From: Nocardioides sp. Root240
GTDB taxonomy: Bacteria; Actinomycetota; Actinomycetes; Propionibacteriales; Nocardioidaceae
Assembly (NCBI RefSeq): GCF_001428825.1
Contig: NZ_LMIT01000010.1
Location: 728,886-792,885 of the forward strand
Reading direction: 5' to 3'
DNA length: 64,000 bases
The position numbers and the translations under genes are program-made. The notes under the pieces were generated by a model. It ran no database searches and was not told the origin of the DNA. It saw only the letters and a list, made by a program, of their open reading frames with translations. Below are positions 1 to 8,054 of the stretch, in pieces; position 1 is the first letter of the stretch, and every line of letters begins with the position of its first letter.

Positions 1-439
1 GGGCTCCCGACGTCCCGTAGCTGTAGTCGCCGACGGCTGAGACGTAGCCGCCGAGGCAGTTCAGGAACCTGTGGAGCTGGCTCTGCCCATGGTGGAACCT
101 GCCGGCACTCGACCATCCGTACGACCCGCCGTACACGGCCGATGGACCGCTCGCGGTGTACACACGGCACAGCTCGGCGGCCAGGAGGTCCAGAGCCTCG
201 TCCCAGCCGACCTCGATGAACGGCTCGTCCCCGCGTCCCGCGCCCCCGGGGCCGTTGCGCAGCCATCCCTCGCGAATCGCGGGACGAGCGATGCGGGAGG
301 CGTGGTGCTGGCTGGTGCCCACATTGCCGATGATGGCTCGGGGATCGGGATCGCCCGACCAGCCGGTGACGTCTCGCAGGGACCTTCCGTCGGTCTCCGC
401 CTCGAGCATCCCGAAGTGGGTCAGGTGTCGCGACCTCAT
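1..439 (-). CDS. Molybdopterin-dependent oxidoreductase, DMSO/TMAO/biotin-sulfoxide reductase type (N-terminal part)
   Basis: Reading leftwards from an ATG at 439, an open frame of 146 codons runs off the window edge, so only the N-terminus is seen. It contains GWDEALDLLA, then GGSYGWSSAGRFHH and RFLNCLGGYV, followed by GDYSYGTSGA. These resemble the start of the BisC/TorA/TorZ branch of the DMSO reductase family, periplasmic or cytoplasmic enzymes that reduce S- or N-oxides on a bis-MGD molybdenum centre. No twin-arginine signal precedes it, so a cytoplasmic BisC-like location is more likely. AAGGGAG lies about 11 bases before the start. It lies downstream of, and in the same direction as, the frameshifted permease. 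The exact substrate is unknown because the catalytic body lies outside the window. Confidence 0.85.
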   Translation of the reverse strand, partial: MRSRHLTHFGMLEAETDGRSLRDVTGWSGDPDPRAIIGNVGTSQHHASRIARPAIREGWLRNGPGGAGRGDEPFIEVGWDEALDLLAAELCRVYTASGPSAVYGGSYGWSSAGRFHHGQSQLHRFLNCLGGYVSAVGDYSYGTSGA

Positions 440-494
440 GAACTCTCGACTCCCTTAGGTTCCGGGTGATTGCTCAAGTCTGACGGACGGCGGT

Positions 495-1939
495 CTACTG
501 CCGACCGATGCGCTGGTAGACGCTCGGCTGGAGACGCTTGAGGGCGGCGGCCGTCAGTACGCCGGCAACGAAGATTCCCCCGATGACGACGAGCAGTGCG
601 TTCGACAGCGTCTGAGAACCGCCGGTCAGCAGATTGAAGTTCACGATGCCCAGGACCAGACTTGCGCCGAGCCCAATCGCCGCCAGCACCGGGATCACGG
701 TACGGCGCCAAGTGGTCTCCTGAGTGTCGCTCGAACGCATGTAGCGCATCACCGCGAGGTTGCTGCAAAGAAGACCGCCAGCGTCGCGACGGAAGCGATA
801 CCGAGGATCGCGGCGTAAAAGGCGAGAGGCTCGACATCGAGCACCACGATCGGCACGAAGATGACTGCCGTCGCCACGCTCATCGCCAAGGATGCGGCGT
901 GGGGGGACCCGTGGCGCTGGTGCACGCCCGAGAGCGCTCGCGGAAGGATGCCGTCCGCGCTGAGGTTGAACACGTAGCGCGAGGCGACGTTGTGCGCGGT
1001 CAGGAGGACGGCGAACGCGCTTGTGTTGACCAAGACATTTGCGGCATCCGTTGTGAACCGGCCAGCGAACTCGGAGATGCTCGCGTGCATGACTCCTTCG
1101 GGATCAGCAAGCACCGAAGCAACCGCGTTGCCCACGCCGAGCGAGTCGATGAAAAGCCAGGAGGTCACGCTGTAGAGGACACCGGCCGCTGCGATGACGC
1201 CAAACGTGGCGCGCGGAATCGCGCGGCGCGGGTCACGAACTTCGTCCCGGAAGAGAACGGCCACCTCGAAGCCACCGAACATGCCCATGGCGAAGAGGAT
1301 GCCGATCGCGAAGGATCCGTCGAACAGGTGCGCCGGTGAGAAAGGGGCAGCGCTCAGGTCGTCTGGACCGCCACCGTGGAGGATGACGGCGGTGTCGTAC
1401 ACCGCCACCACGACAAGCTCGCCGAACAGCAGCAACGTGGTGATCTTGGCGGACAGGTCGATGCGGAGATAACCGAGCACGGCGGTCAGTCCCCAGAACA
1501 CCGCACCCCACACGTACCAGGGCGCGCTTGGACCGTGAAGGGTGTCGGTCACGAGCGCGCCCAGCACGATGCCACCGAAGGCGACGGTCCCGGAAGCAAC
1601 GCAGAAGTACGCCACCAGCATGGTGAAGCCGGAACCGAGGCCGACCTCGCGGCCGAGGCCGGCGGTGATGAACGAGTAGAACGCTCCGGGCCGCGGCAGT
1701 GCCTTCGACATGCGGATGAATCCGTCCGCGAAAGCGGCGAGGATGATTCCCGAGATGATGAAGACGAGCGGCGTACCGACGCCGTTGCCCGCGACGAGCA
1801 TGATCGGGATGATGCCGACCACGACCACCAGTGGCGCGTTGTAGGCCATGATGCTGAAGAACAGCTCCAGCGTCCCGAGGTTGCCCCGCAGGCGCGGCCC
1901 GGTTCCCTGGTCGTTGGCTGGCTGAGTCGTTGAGGTCAT
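495..1939 (-). pseudogene. APC-family amino-acid permease, broken by a frameshift near 760
   Basis: From an ATG at 1939 (MTSTTQPAND) the frame encodes a membrane protein with the APC amino-acid/polyamine permease pattern: an N-terminal LELFFSIMAYNAP, the loop FRDEVRDPRRAIPRAT, and about ten hydrophobic segments. It stops at 749. The expected continuation, NLAVMRYMRSSDTQET plus two further membrane helices, is in another frame ending at 495. Joined, the two parts give roughly 480 residues, normal for the family; separately neither is complete. The shift falls within the bases encoding FFAATSR, where a one-base insertion or two-base loss restores the fusion. It may be a true mutation, a sequencing error, or (less likely) programmed frameshifting. 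Its place beside flavin amine oxidases suggests amino-acid or amine uptake. Confidence 0.8.
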
Positions 1940-2018
1940 CGCGCCCGTCCTTGTCGGCCGTGTCCTGCGCCGGGTTGCGCTCCTGGACGGGATCAGTCTG
2001 TTGAGCCCCTGCGGCCGG

Positions 2019-2030
2019 TGCACTGGTGCA
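2019..2030. promoter_or_regulatory. Short inverted repeat TGCAC-TG-GTGCA upstream of the permease
   Basis: A 5+2+5 base inverted repeat lies 80 bases before the permease start, in the 188-base gap between the permease and the FAD/Fe-S enzyme. It could be a regulator site, but it is short and occurs once, so it could be chance. Nothing else was recognised in this gap. Confidence 0.2.
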
Positions 2031-2127
2031 TCTACCATTCCGCTGCAGGGGCATTGGGCGTTCGCCAGTGCGCCGCCGGTTGGCCAGCCCCTCAGGCCCG
2101 GCGCTCAGGCGTTCGCCGCGGCAGGAC

Positions 2128-5055
2128 TCAACGGGCGTCAGTCTCGGGCATCGCCGACGACGTCATTGCGCGATCGATCAGTTCGGCAAGGTGCAGCCCG
2201 GAGCGGGAGGGATCCACCTGCTTGACCTGCATCGAGCAGCTGAAGCCGTCGGTGAGGACCGGCACGTCGGCCGCTGTCGATCGCAACGCCGGTGCGAGCG
2301 CCTGCTCCGCGACCGACATGGAGAGCTCGTAGTGCTCGGCCTCGAACCCGAAGTTGCCGGCGACACCGCAACAGCCCGTCGCCTCACGGACCTCCTCGAC
2401 GCCGAGCGCGGTGAGTGCCTTGCGTTGGACAGCGGCCCCGAAGGTCGAGTATTCGTGGCAGTGGGTCTGCAGGGTGACCGCGGCAGGCAGCGGCCCGGGG
2501 GTCCACCCGTCGCTCGTCCACGCGCCGGCGGCCTCGGCGAAGCTCTGGATCCTGGCGGCGACCCGCTCCGCCGCATCGGTGCCCAGGAGCTCGGGCACAT
2601 CCTTCTTGAAGGCCGCAGCGCAGCTGGGCTCGATGACGACGATCGGCGCATCACCGCTGTCGTCCAGTCGGTGTACGGCCCGTCGCATGACCTTCTTCGC
2701 ACGTTTGAGCTGGCCGGTCGAGATCCACGGCAGGCCACAGCACGCTTCCGTCTCGCACGTGATCGCGCGACCAGTGGCAGCGGCGACGCGCGCCGCCGCC
2801 CCCGCCACCTCGGGGCGGAAGCCCTTGGTGAAGGAGTCGACGAGCAGGACCACTTCAGGGGTGCCGACGGAGGATCCGGCTGTCTCGAGCTGGCGCTCGA
2901 CGGCACGCCGCGAAGCGAACCGGGGCAGCGCACGCCGTGTCGTGACTCCACCGGCGAAGGCGATGAAGCGACCCAGGGGTGAAGCGAGCACGAGGTTCAC
3001 GAAGCCCGGGACCCGACCAGTGATCTTCAACCAGAAGGGCAACCAGCCCAGCGTGAAGTGCGCGATCGGTCGCAGGCGGCGCCGGTAGTAGCGGGAGAAG
3101 AACTCTGCCTTGTACGTCGCCATGTCGACGCCGGCGGGACAGTCACTTGAGCACGCCTTGCAGGCAAGGCAGAGATCGAGCGCCTCCCGCACGTCCTCCG
3201 AGGCCCAACCGTCGCGCTGCGTCGGAGCGGATCGCACCATCTCCTGAAGCACGCGCGCACGCCCCCGGGTCGAATCACGCTCGTCGCCGGTCGCCCGGAA
3301 GCTGGGGCACATCACGCCCCCCGTCTCGGTCCGGCACCTTCCGACACCGATGCAGGACTGGACGGCATGGACCCAGGGATCGACCCCGGCCGCTGCGGCC
3401 TCGACGGGGTGGAGCGCAAAGCTGGTCCGCCACTCCCGATCGGGGACGCCGGCGAGCGCTAGGTTGTCGTCAAAGGCATCGGGAGCCGTGATGGAGCCCG
3501 GGTTGAGGATCCCCACGGGGTCCCACGCCAGCCGGAACTCCTCGAAGGCCGCCATCGCTTGGGACGAGTACATGATCGGGAGCAGCTCCGACCGAGCGCG
3601 CCCGTCACCATGCTCGCCGGACAGGGTGCCGCCGTGCCGCACGACGAGCGTTGCGGCCTCTCGTGTGAAGGTACGAAAGACCTGGCGCCCACGCTCGGAG
3701 CGAAGGTCGTAGGTCACCCTGATGTGCATGCACCCGGCGCCGAAGTGGCCGTACATGATGCCCGTCAGGCCGTGTGCTGAAAGCAGCTCGCGGAAGTCGG
3801 TCAGGTAGTCGGCCAGATCGGCGACCGCGACCGCCGAGTCCTCCCACCCCGGCCACGACTCGCCGCCGCTGGACGGGCGGTAGCTCAGACCGGCGCCGTC
3901 CTCCCGGACCCGCCACAGCGCGGTCCGCTCGGCTTGGTCGGTGATGAGGCGACCTTCGCGAAGCCGACCGGATCCGCCCAACCTGGCGAGCAGGGCCTCA
4001 GCATGCGACGCGACCTGGTCGGGATGCTCGCCGTCGAGCTCGACGTACAGGAAGGCCGATCCGGCTGGCAGTCCGACGACCGCATCAGGGCCTCGGCGCA
4101 GCCGCATGGTCGCGACGATCTCCTCGTCGATCCCTTCGACAGCAGCGGGGTCGAACTCGAGGATCGTCTCGACGTCGCGAGCGGCGTCGACCACGTCGTC
4201 GTAGCCGAGGACGACCAGGAGCGCAGAGAGCGGCTTCGGAACGACGCGGACGCGGGCACCCACGACCACCGCGCAGGTCCCTTCCGAGCCCGCCAGGGCG
4301 CGAGCAACGTCGAAGCCGTTCTCGGGCAGGAGGTTCGCGAGGTGGTAGCCGGAGACCTGACGAGAGAGGCGTCCGAGCTCTGTCCGGAAGGTCGCCAGGT
4401 TCGAGCGCGCGATCGTCGCGAGTCGAACGTTGAGCTTGTTGGCGCGTTCGGCGGACGATCGGTCCGCGGGGTCGGTCGGGCGCAGTCCGCCTGCGGCTGC
4501 CGTCAGCCGTGATCCGTCCGAGGTCACCAGGTCGAGCTCGACGACGTGGTCGGACATGCGGCCGTACCTGACCGAGTGATTGCCGCACGCGTCGTTGCCC
4601 ACCGCCCCGCCGACCGTCGCCCGTGTCCGTGAGGACGGGTCGGGCGCGAAGGTCAGACGTCCTCCCGTGACCGCCTCGGCCTCTCTGCTCAGCGCGGCGA
4701 GGACCACGCCTGGCTCGACATCGGCCGTACCGGCTCCCTCGTCGACGGTGAGGATGCGATGCATGTGACGGGAGAAGTCGAGCACCACTCCGGGCCCGAT
4801 CGCGTTGCCCGCCATCGACGTACCGCCACCGCGGCTGACCACAGGCGTGCGCGTCCCCCGGCAGACCGCCAGGACCGCGACGACGTCGTCGACCGATCGC
4901 GGGAAGACCACCGCCAGAGGTCGCACCCGGTAGTTGGATGCGTCGTAGGAGTAGGCGGCCAGCCGGTGCCCGGAGTTGTCGACCTCAAGGCCCGCCGACG
5001 TCAGCTGGTCGACAACCAGTTCCCCAGGGTCGCGACCCGGATCATCCTCACGCAC
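2128..5055 (-). CDS. FAD-linked and 4Fe-4S 2-hydroxyacid dehydrogenase (D-lactate/glycolate type)
   Basis: This 975-residue protein fuses an FAD-binding type-4 oxidase to an iron-sulfur subunit. The FAD-binding part has SRGGGTSMAGNAIGPGVVLD near residue 75 and GGAVGNDACGNHSVRYGRM near residue 150, then the FAD-oxidase C-terminal domain with HFGAGCMHIRV and SGEHGDGRARSELL. The second half has two cysteine clusters (CIGVGRC...MCPSF and CLACKACSSDCP) and CCG domains (CCGLPW, CCGVAGNFGFE). Proteins of this layout oxidise D-2-hydroxyacids such as D-lactate, glycolate or D-2-hydroxyglutarate and pass electrons to the respiratory chain. The length matches other actinobacterial fused forms. The cupin gene starts upstream and reads the same way, so they are probably co-transcribed. 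The exact substrate cannot be told from sequence. Confidence 0.85.
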   Translation of the reverse strand: MREDDPGRDPGELVVDQLTSAGLEVDNSGHRLAAYSYDASNYRVRPLAVVFPRSVDDVVAVLAVCRGTRTPVVSRGGGTSMAGNAIGPGVVLDFSRHMHRILTVDEGAGTADVEPGVVLAALSREAEAVTGGRLTFAPDPSSRTRATVGGAVGNDACGNHSVRYGRMSDHVVELDLVTSDGSRLTAAAGGLRPTDPADRSSAERANKLNVRLATIARSNLATFRTELGRLSRQVSGYHLANLLPENGFDVARALAGSEGTCAVVVGARVRVVPKPLSALLVVLGYDDVVDAARDVETILEFDPAAVEGIDEEIVATMRLRRGPDAVVGLPAGSAFLYVELDGEHPDQVASHAEALLARLGGSGRLREGRLITDQAERTALWRVREDGAGLSYRPSSGGESWPGWEDSAVAVADLADYLTDFRELLSAHGLTGIMYGHFGAGCMHIRVTYDLRSERGRQVFRTFTREAATLVVRHGGTLSGEHGDGRARSELLPIMYSSQAMAAFEEFRLAWDPVGILNPGSITAPDAFDDNLALAGVPDREWRTSFALHPVEAAAAGVDPWVHAVQSCIGVGRCRTETGGVMCPSFRATGDERDSTRGRARVLQEMVRSAPTQRDGWASEDVREALDLCLACKACSSDCPAGVDMATYKAEFFSRYYRRRLRPIAHFTLGWLPFWLKITGRVPGFVNLVLASPLGRFIAFAGGVTTRRALPRFASRRAVERQLETAGSSVGTPEVVLLVDSFTKGFRPEVAGAAARVAAATGRAITCETEACCGLPWISTGQLKRAKKVMRRAVHRLDDSGDAPIVVIEPSCAAAFKKDVPELLGTDAAERVAARIQSFAEAAGAWTSDGWTPGPLPAAVTLQTHCHEYSTFGAAVQRKALTALGVEEVREATGCCGVAGNFGFEAEHYELSMSVAEQALAPALRSTAADVPVLTDGFSCSMQVKQVDPSRSGLHLAELIDRAMTSSAMPETDAR

Positions 5056-5071
5056 CGTTCGTCCGCCGGCG

Positions 5072-5455
5072 TCAGATCTCGTCGCGCCAGTTCACCGGCG
5101 TGATGGAGAGGACGACCTCGGTGCCGATGTCGCCGCCGTACTCCACGATGACGCCCTTGGGCAGGACGACCAGGTCCCCGGGATCGCCCACGGTGACCTT
5201 GTCCCCCTCCCGGATCCGGAGCTGGCCCTTGATCACGAAGATCGACTCCTCGTACTGGAGCTGCCACGGGTCGCTGTAGAAGTCCTCCTGGAACACCATG
5301 AAGTAGGTCCCCAGCTTCGAAAGAGCGGTACCGGCAGTCCGGTGCTCGATCTTCGCGGGCCCGAAGTCGCGATCCTCGGCGGCTGAATAGCTGGGCTTGG
5401 TGACGGTCACACCGGTCACGGCGAGTTCCTCCAGGACGTTTGTTGGCTTGGTCAT
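5072..5455 (-). CDS. Single-domain cupin protein, EutQ-like
   Basis: The 127-residue product is one cupin barrel. The segment YEESIFVIKGQLRIREGD and the later GDLVVLPKGVIVEYGG match the two cupin motifs, though the usual metal-binding histidines are largely replaced by Glu and Val, as in EutQ-like and some sugar-processing cupins. No signal peptide or membrane segment is visible. The gene starts at an ATG that overlaps the end of the carbon-nitrogen hydrolase gene by four bases, so translation is coupled. It lies between that hydrolase and the FAD/Fe-S dehydrogenase and probably acts in the same pathway, but no specific reaction can be assigned. Confidence 0.65.
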   Translation of the reverse strand: MTKPTNVLEELAVTGVTVTKPSYSAAEDRDFGPAKIEHRTAGTALSKLGTYFMVFQEDFYSDPWQLQYEESIFVIKGQLRIREGDKVTVGDPGDLVVLPKGVIVEYGGDIGTEVVLSITPVNWRDEI

Positions 5456-6351
5456 GCAGTGGCGGAGGCGCGGAGCTTCTCGAAGAGGTCGAGGCGGCGC
5501 AGAGCCAGTCCGGGTGCCTCAGGAGCGGCGCGGGAGGCCTCGATCAGGTCGAGGTCGAGCTCCGCAACCACGATCTGCTCCTCCGCGCCGTCGGCCTCGG
5601 CCAGGATTCCGTCGTTGATGCCGACGGTCCGGTCCACGGGAGTCGTGATGATCGCGCGACCGGTCGCGTACATCGGCGCATCGAGCGGGAGGCCGCTGGA
5701 TCCGACCAGCGGCGACATGACGACATAGAGCTGGTTCTCGATCGCGCGTGCCTGACAGCCCGTGCGGACCCGGTGGACACCGCGACGATTCCACGTCAGG
5801 GACGGGCAGAAGATCAGATCCACACCCTGGCTCACCAGGTGCCGGGAGAGCTCCGGGAACTGAATGTCGGCGCAGATGAGGACGCCGGCGGTGAAGGGCC
5901 CGATGCGGGTCACCAGCAGCTCGTCGCCGCCGCGCGCACCCAGCGCGTGCTCAGGCGGGGTGAGATGGATCTTGTCCTGGCTCTCGACACGCCCGTCCGG
6001 GTGCAGGACGTAAGCGGTGTTCCGCAGCGATCCGTCGTCGGCGACCCGGTTGTGGCTGCCACCGACGATGGTCAGGTCGTGACGGGCCGCGAGGTTCGAC
6101 AGGAACTCCACGATGGGATCGACGAATCTCGGCAGCTCGGTCCAGTAGTCCGACGAGATCGAGTCCACCGTCACCTCATGATCGTCGATCGCCGCAAGCA
6201 GGCCCGTCGACGCGAGCTCCGGGAGCAGCACCGCGCGGGCGCCCTTGGCTGCCGCTTCGGCGACGAGCTCCTCGAGGTGGGCAAGAAAGGCACCTACGTC
6301 GCGCTCCGCGCGCAGCTCCAGTTGCACGGCGGCAACAGTCAGCGATGGCAT
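5452..6351 (-). CDS. Carbon-nitrogen hydrolase (nitrilase/amidase superfamily)
   Basis: The 299-residue enzyme has the Glu-Lys-Cys triad of the nitrilase superfamily: Glu in LLPELASTG, Lys in QDKIHLTPPE and Cys in VLICADIQFPE. Members hydrolyse nitriles, amides or N-carbamoyl compounds, in this branch usually amides. I place the start at ATG 6351 (MPSLTVAAVQ) because AGAAGGA sits about eight bases upstream and the superfamily begins at this residue; a longer frame to 6408 is probably leader. The downstream cupin overlaps by four bases. With two flavin enzymes and an amino-acid permease nearby, a role in breaking down a nitrogenous compound is a reasonable inference. Confidence 0.82.
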   Translation of the reverse strand: MPSLTVAAVQLELRAERDVGAFLAHLEELVAEAAAKGARAVLLPELASTGLLAAIDDHEVTVDSISSDYWTELPRFVDPIVEFLSNLAARHDLTIVGGSHNRVADDGSLRNTAYVLHPDGRVESQDKIHLTPPEHALGARGGDELLVTRIGPFTAGVLICADIQFPELSRHLVSQGVDLIFCPSLTWNRRGVHRVRTGCQARAIENQLYVVMSPLVGSSGLPLDAPMYATGRAIITTPVDRTVGINDGILAEADGAEEQIVVAELDLDLIEASRAAPEAPGLALRRLDLFEKLRASATA

Positions 6352-6545
6352 GGGGGTTCCTTCTCTCCAACGGGATCTCGGCGGCCGTGACGTCGTTGCC
6401 GCTCGCATCTGAGCTGTGGCGGTCCTCGGCGTGGACCGACGCCTGTGAGGCGCGAGAACGACGCTAGGACAGGCCGCCTGGGGTGGTCATTGGCAGATCG
6501 GCGAACCCCTGACCAGATCGCTGTGAGATCGCCAGCGAGCTCGGC

Positions 6546-7772
6546 TCAGCTCAGCATTGCGCGCTGCGGGCTCAGGCCTGCAGCGAAGTCACTGTCCTCG
6601 CCGGCGATGCTCTCCGCCACCACCTGTGCACAGATCGGAGCGCTGGCCACACCCCACATGTGGCCGACGTTGACATACGCGCCATCCAGGCGGCCGACGA
6701 TGGGCAGGTTGTCGGGCGTCTCACTGCCCAGACCGGCCCAGAGACCGGTGACACCGAAGTCGGCATAGCGGTCGAACCTGTCCATGGCGACCGCTGTCAT
6801 CGCACGCGTGGCGTTGAGGCTGATGTGTGGATTGAGCGAACCGCGCCCATCGATGCTGTGCCCGATGTAGAGCGATCCCCCGTGGTTCAGCGAGATGGTG
6901 TCGTCGTACTCCAGCGCGCTGGCCGGCTCGCCATCGTCGACGCTGTTGTCCTCGCCGTAGGCCGGTGGCGCGAAGAGACCAGGGTCGAAGTCCGGGAGGT
7001 CGAGGAGCGCGCCGCAGCCGTGGACACCCCGTGGCCCGCGAAGAGGCGGGCTGGTAGCCGTCTCCAGGGGCTGGGTCATCAGTTGTCCCATCCGGGTCGT
7101 CTCGATCGGCAGATCGATGCCTTCCGTCCGGAGCATCACTGCCCATGCGCCGACCGCCCAGACCACACCACCCGCGTGAACCTCACCGCGCACGGTTCGG
7201 ACCCCGGTCACGGCGTCACCGTCGCGCAGCGAGGAAAGGACGGAACAGTTGCGCAGGATCTGGATGCCGTGCCTGATGCAGGCGTTCTCCAGTGCGTTGA
7301 CGAAGCCGAGCGAGTCGATCTGCGCGTCATCACGGCAGAACGCCGCGCCGATCGCGGTCTCGGGAAGGACCGGAGAGAGCTCTGCGGCGACATCCCGCGA
7401 GACCATCTCGATGTCGAGCCCAGCGTCCTGCCGATCACCCACGTAGCGCTCGATCACCGCGCGCTGCTCGTCGTTCTCGAAGAAGAACAGTCCTCCGTCG
7501 CGCCGCAGGTCGAAGACGTCACCGAGCACGTCGATGTACTCGCCATACTTCTCTCGGCCCGCACGGGCGAGCGTCAGCTCCAGGCCTCGACGCCGGGTCT
7601 GCAACCACAGACCTCCAGCATTGCGGCTCGATGCGCCGTAGCCGGGGAAGCGCTGCTCGACGACTGCCACGGTGAATCCGCGCTTGCGCAGCTCCCACGC
7701 CGTACAGAGTCCGACGAGACCTGCTCCGACGACGACGACATCGGCGGACGCCAGCGTGTTGCCTTGGGCCAT
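6546..7772 (-). CDS. FAD-dependent oxidoreductase, DAO (glycine/D-amino-acid oxidase) family
   Basis: The 408-residue protein starts MAQGNTLASADVVVVGAGLVG, carrying the GxGxxG dinucleotide-binding motif in the first 20 residues, then EQRFPGYGASSRNAGG, typical of the DAO family FAD domain. A C-terminal segment with GLWAGLGSETPDNLPIVGRL closes the FAD site. Such enzymes oxidise glycine, sarcosine, dimethylglycine or D-amino acids. I chose the ATG at 7772 because upstream residues show no domain. It is divergent from the PucR-type regulator gene, separated by 282 bases that should contain both promoters. About 30% of the way through the cluster, it probably supplies oxidation of an amine substrate. 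Confidence 0.82.
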   Translation of the reverse strand: MAQGNTLASADVVVVGAGLVGLCTAWELRKRGFTVAVVEQRFPGYGASSRNAGGLWLQTRRRGLELTLARAGREKYGEYIDVLGDVFDLRRDGGLFFFENDEQRAVIERYVGDRQDAGLDIEMVSRDVAAELSPVLPETAIGAAFCRDDAQIDSLGFVNALENACIRHGIQILRNCSVLSSLRDGDAVTGVRTVRGEVHAGGVVWAVGAWAVMLRTEGIDLPIETTRMGQLMTQPLETATSPPLRGPRGVHGCGALLDLPDFDPGLFAPPAYGEDNSVDDGEPASALEYDDTISLNHGGSLYIGHSIDGRGSLNPHISLNATRAMTAVAMDRFDRYADFGVTGLWAGLGSETPDNLPIVGRLDGAYVNVGHMWGVASAPICAQVVAESIAGEDSDFAAGLSPQRAMLS

Positions 7773-8054
7773 CTCGAACCAGTCCTCTCGATCAACCTCG
7801 GCTGTCGCGGTGCTCGACTCGTCGCGAACCGCAGCAAAGGCCTGCACCCTATCCGCGCCTGGGCCGTCCCGAGCCGTGAAGGCGTGAGCGCTCCCACGAA
7901 GGTAGACCCGGCAGCCAGCCGGGCGGGATGAGTACATCTCCAAGCATGAGGGCTGCCCCTCGGAGTTCTACCAACATCTCGGTGCCGGTGGCGGGATAAT
8001 GTGCCCACGCGAACCAATCGCTCACCAGCGAGCCCCAGCAACCCGGGAGGGCGC

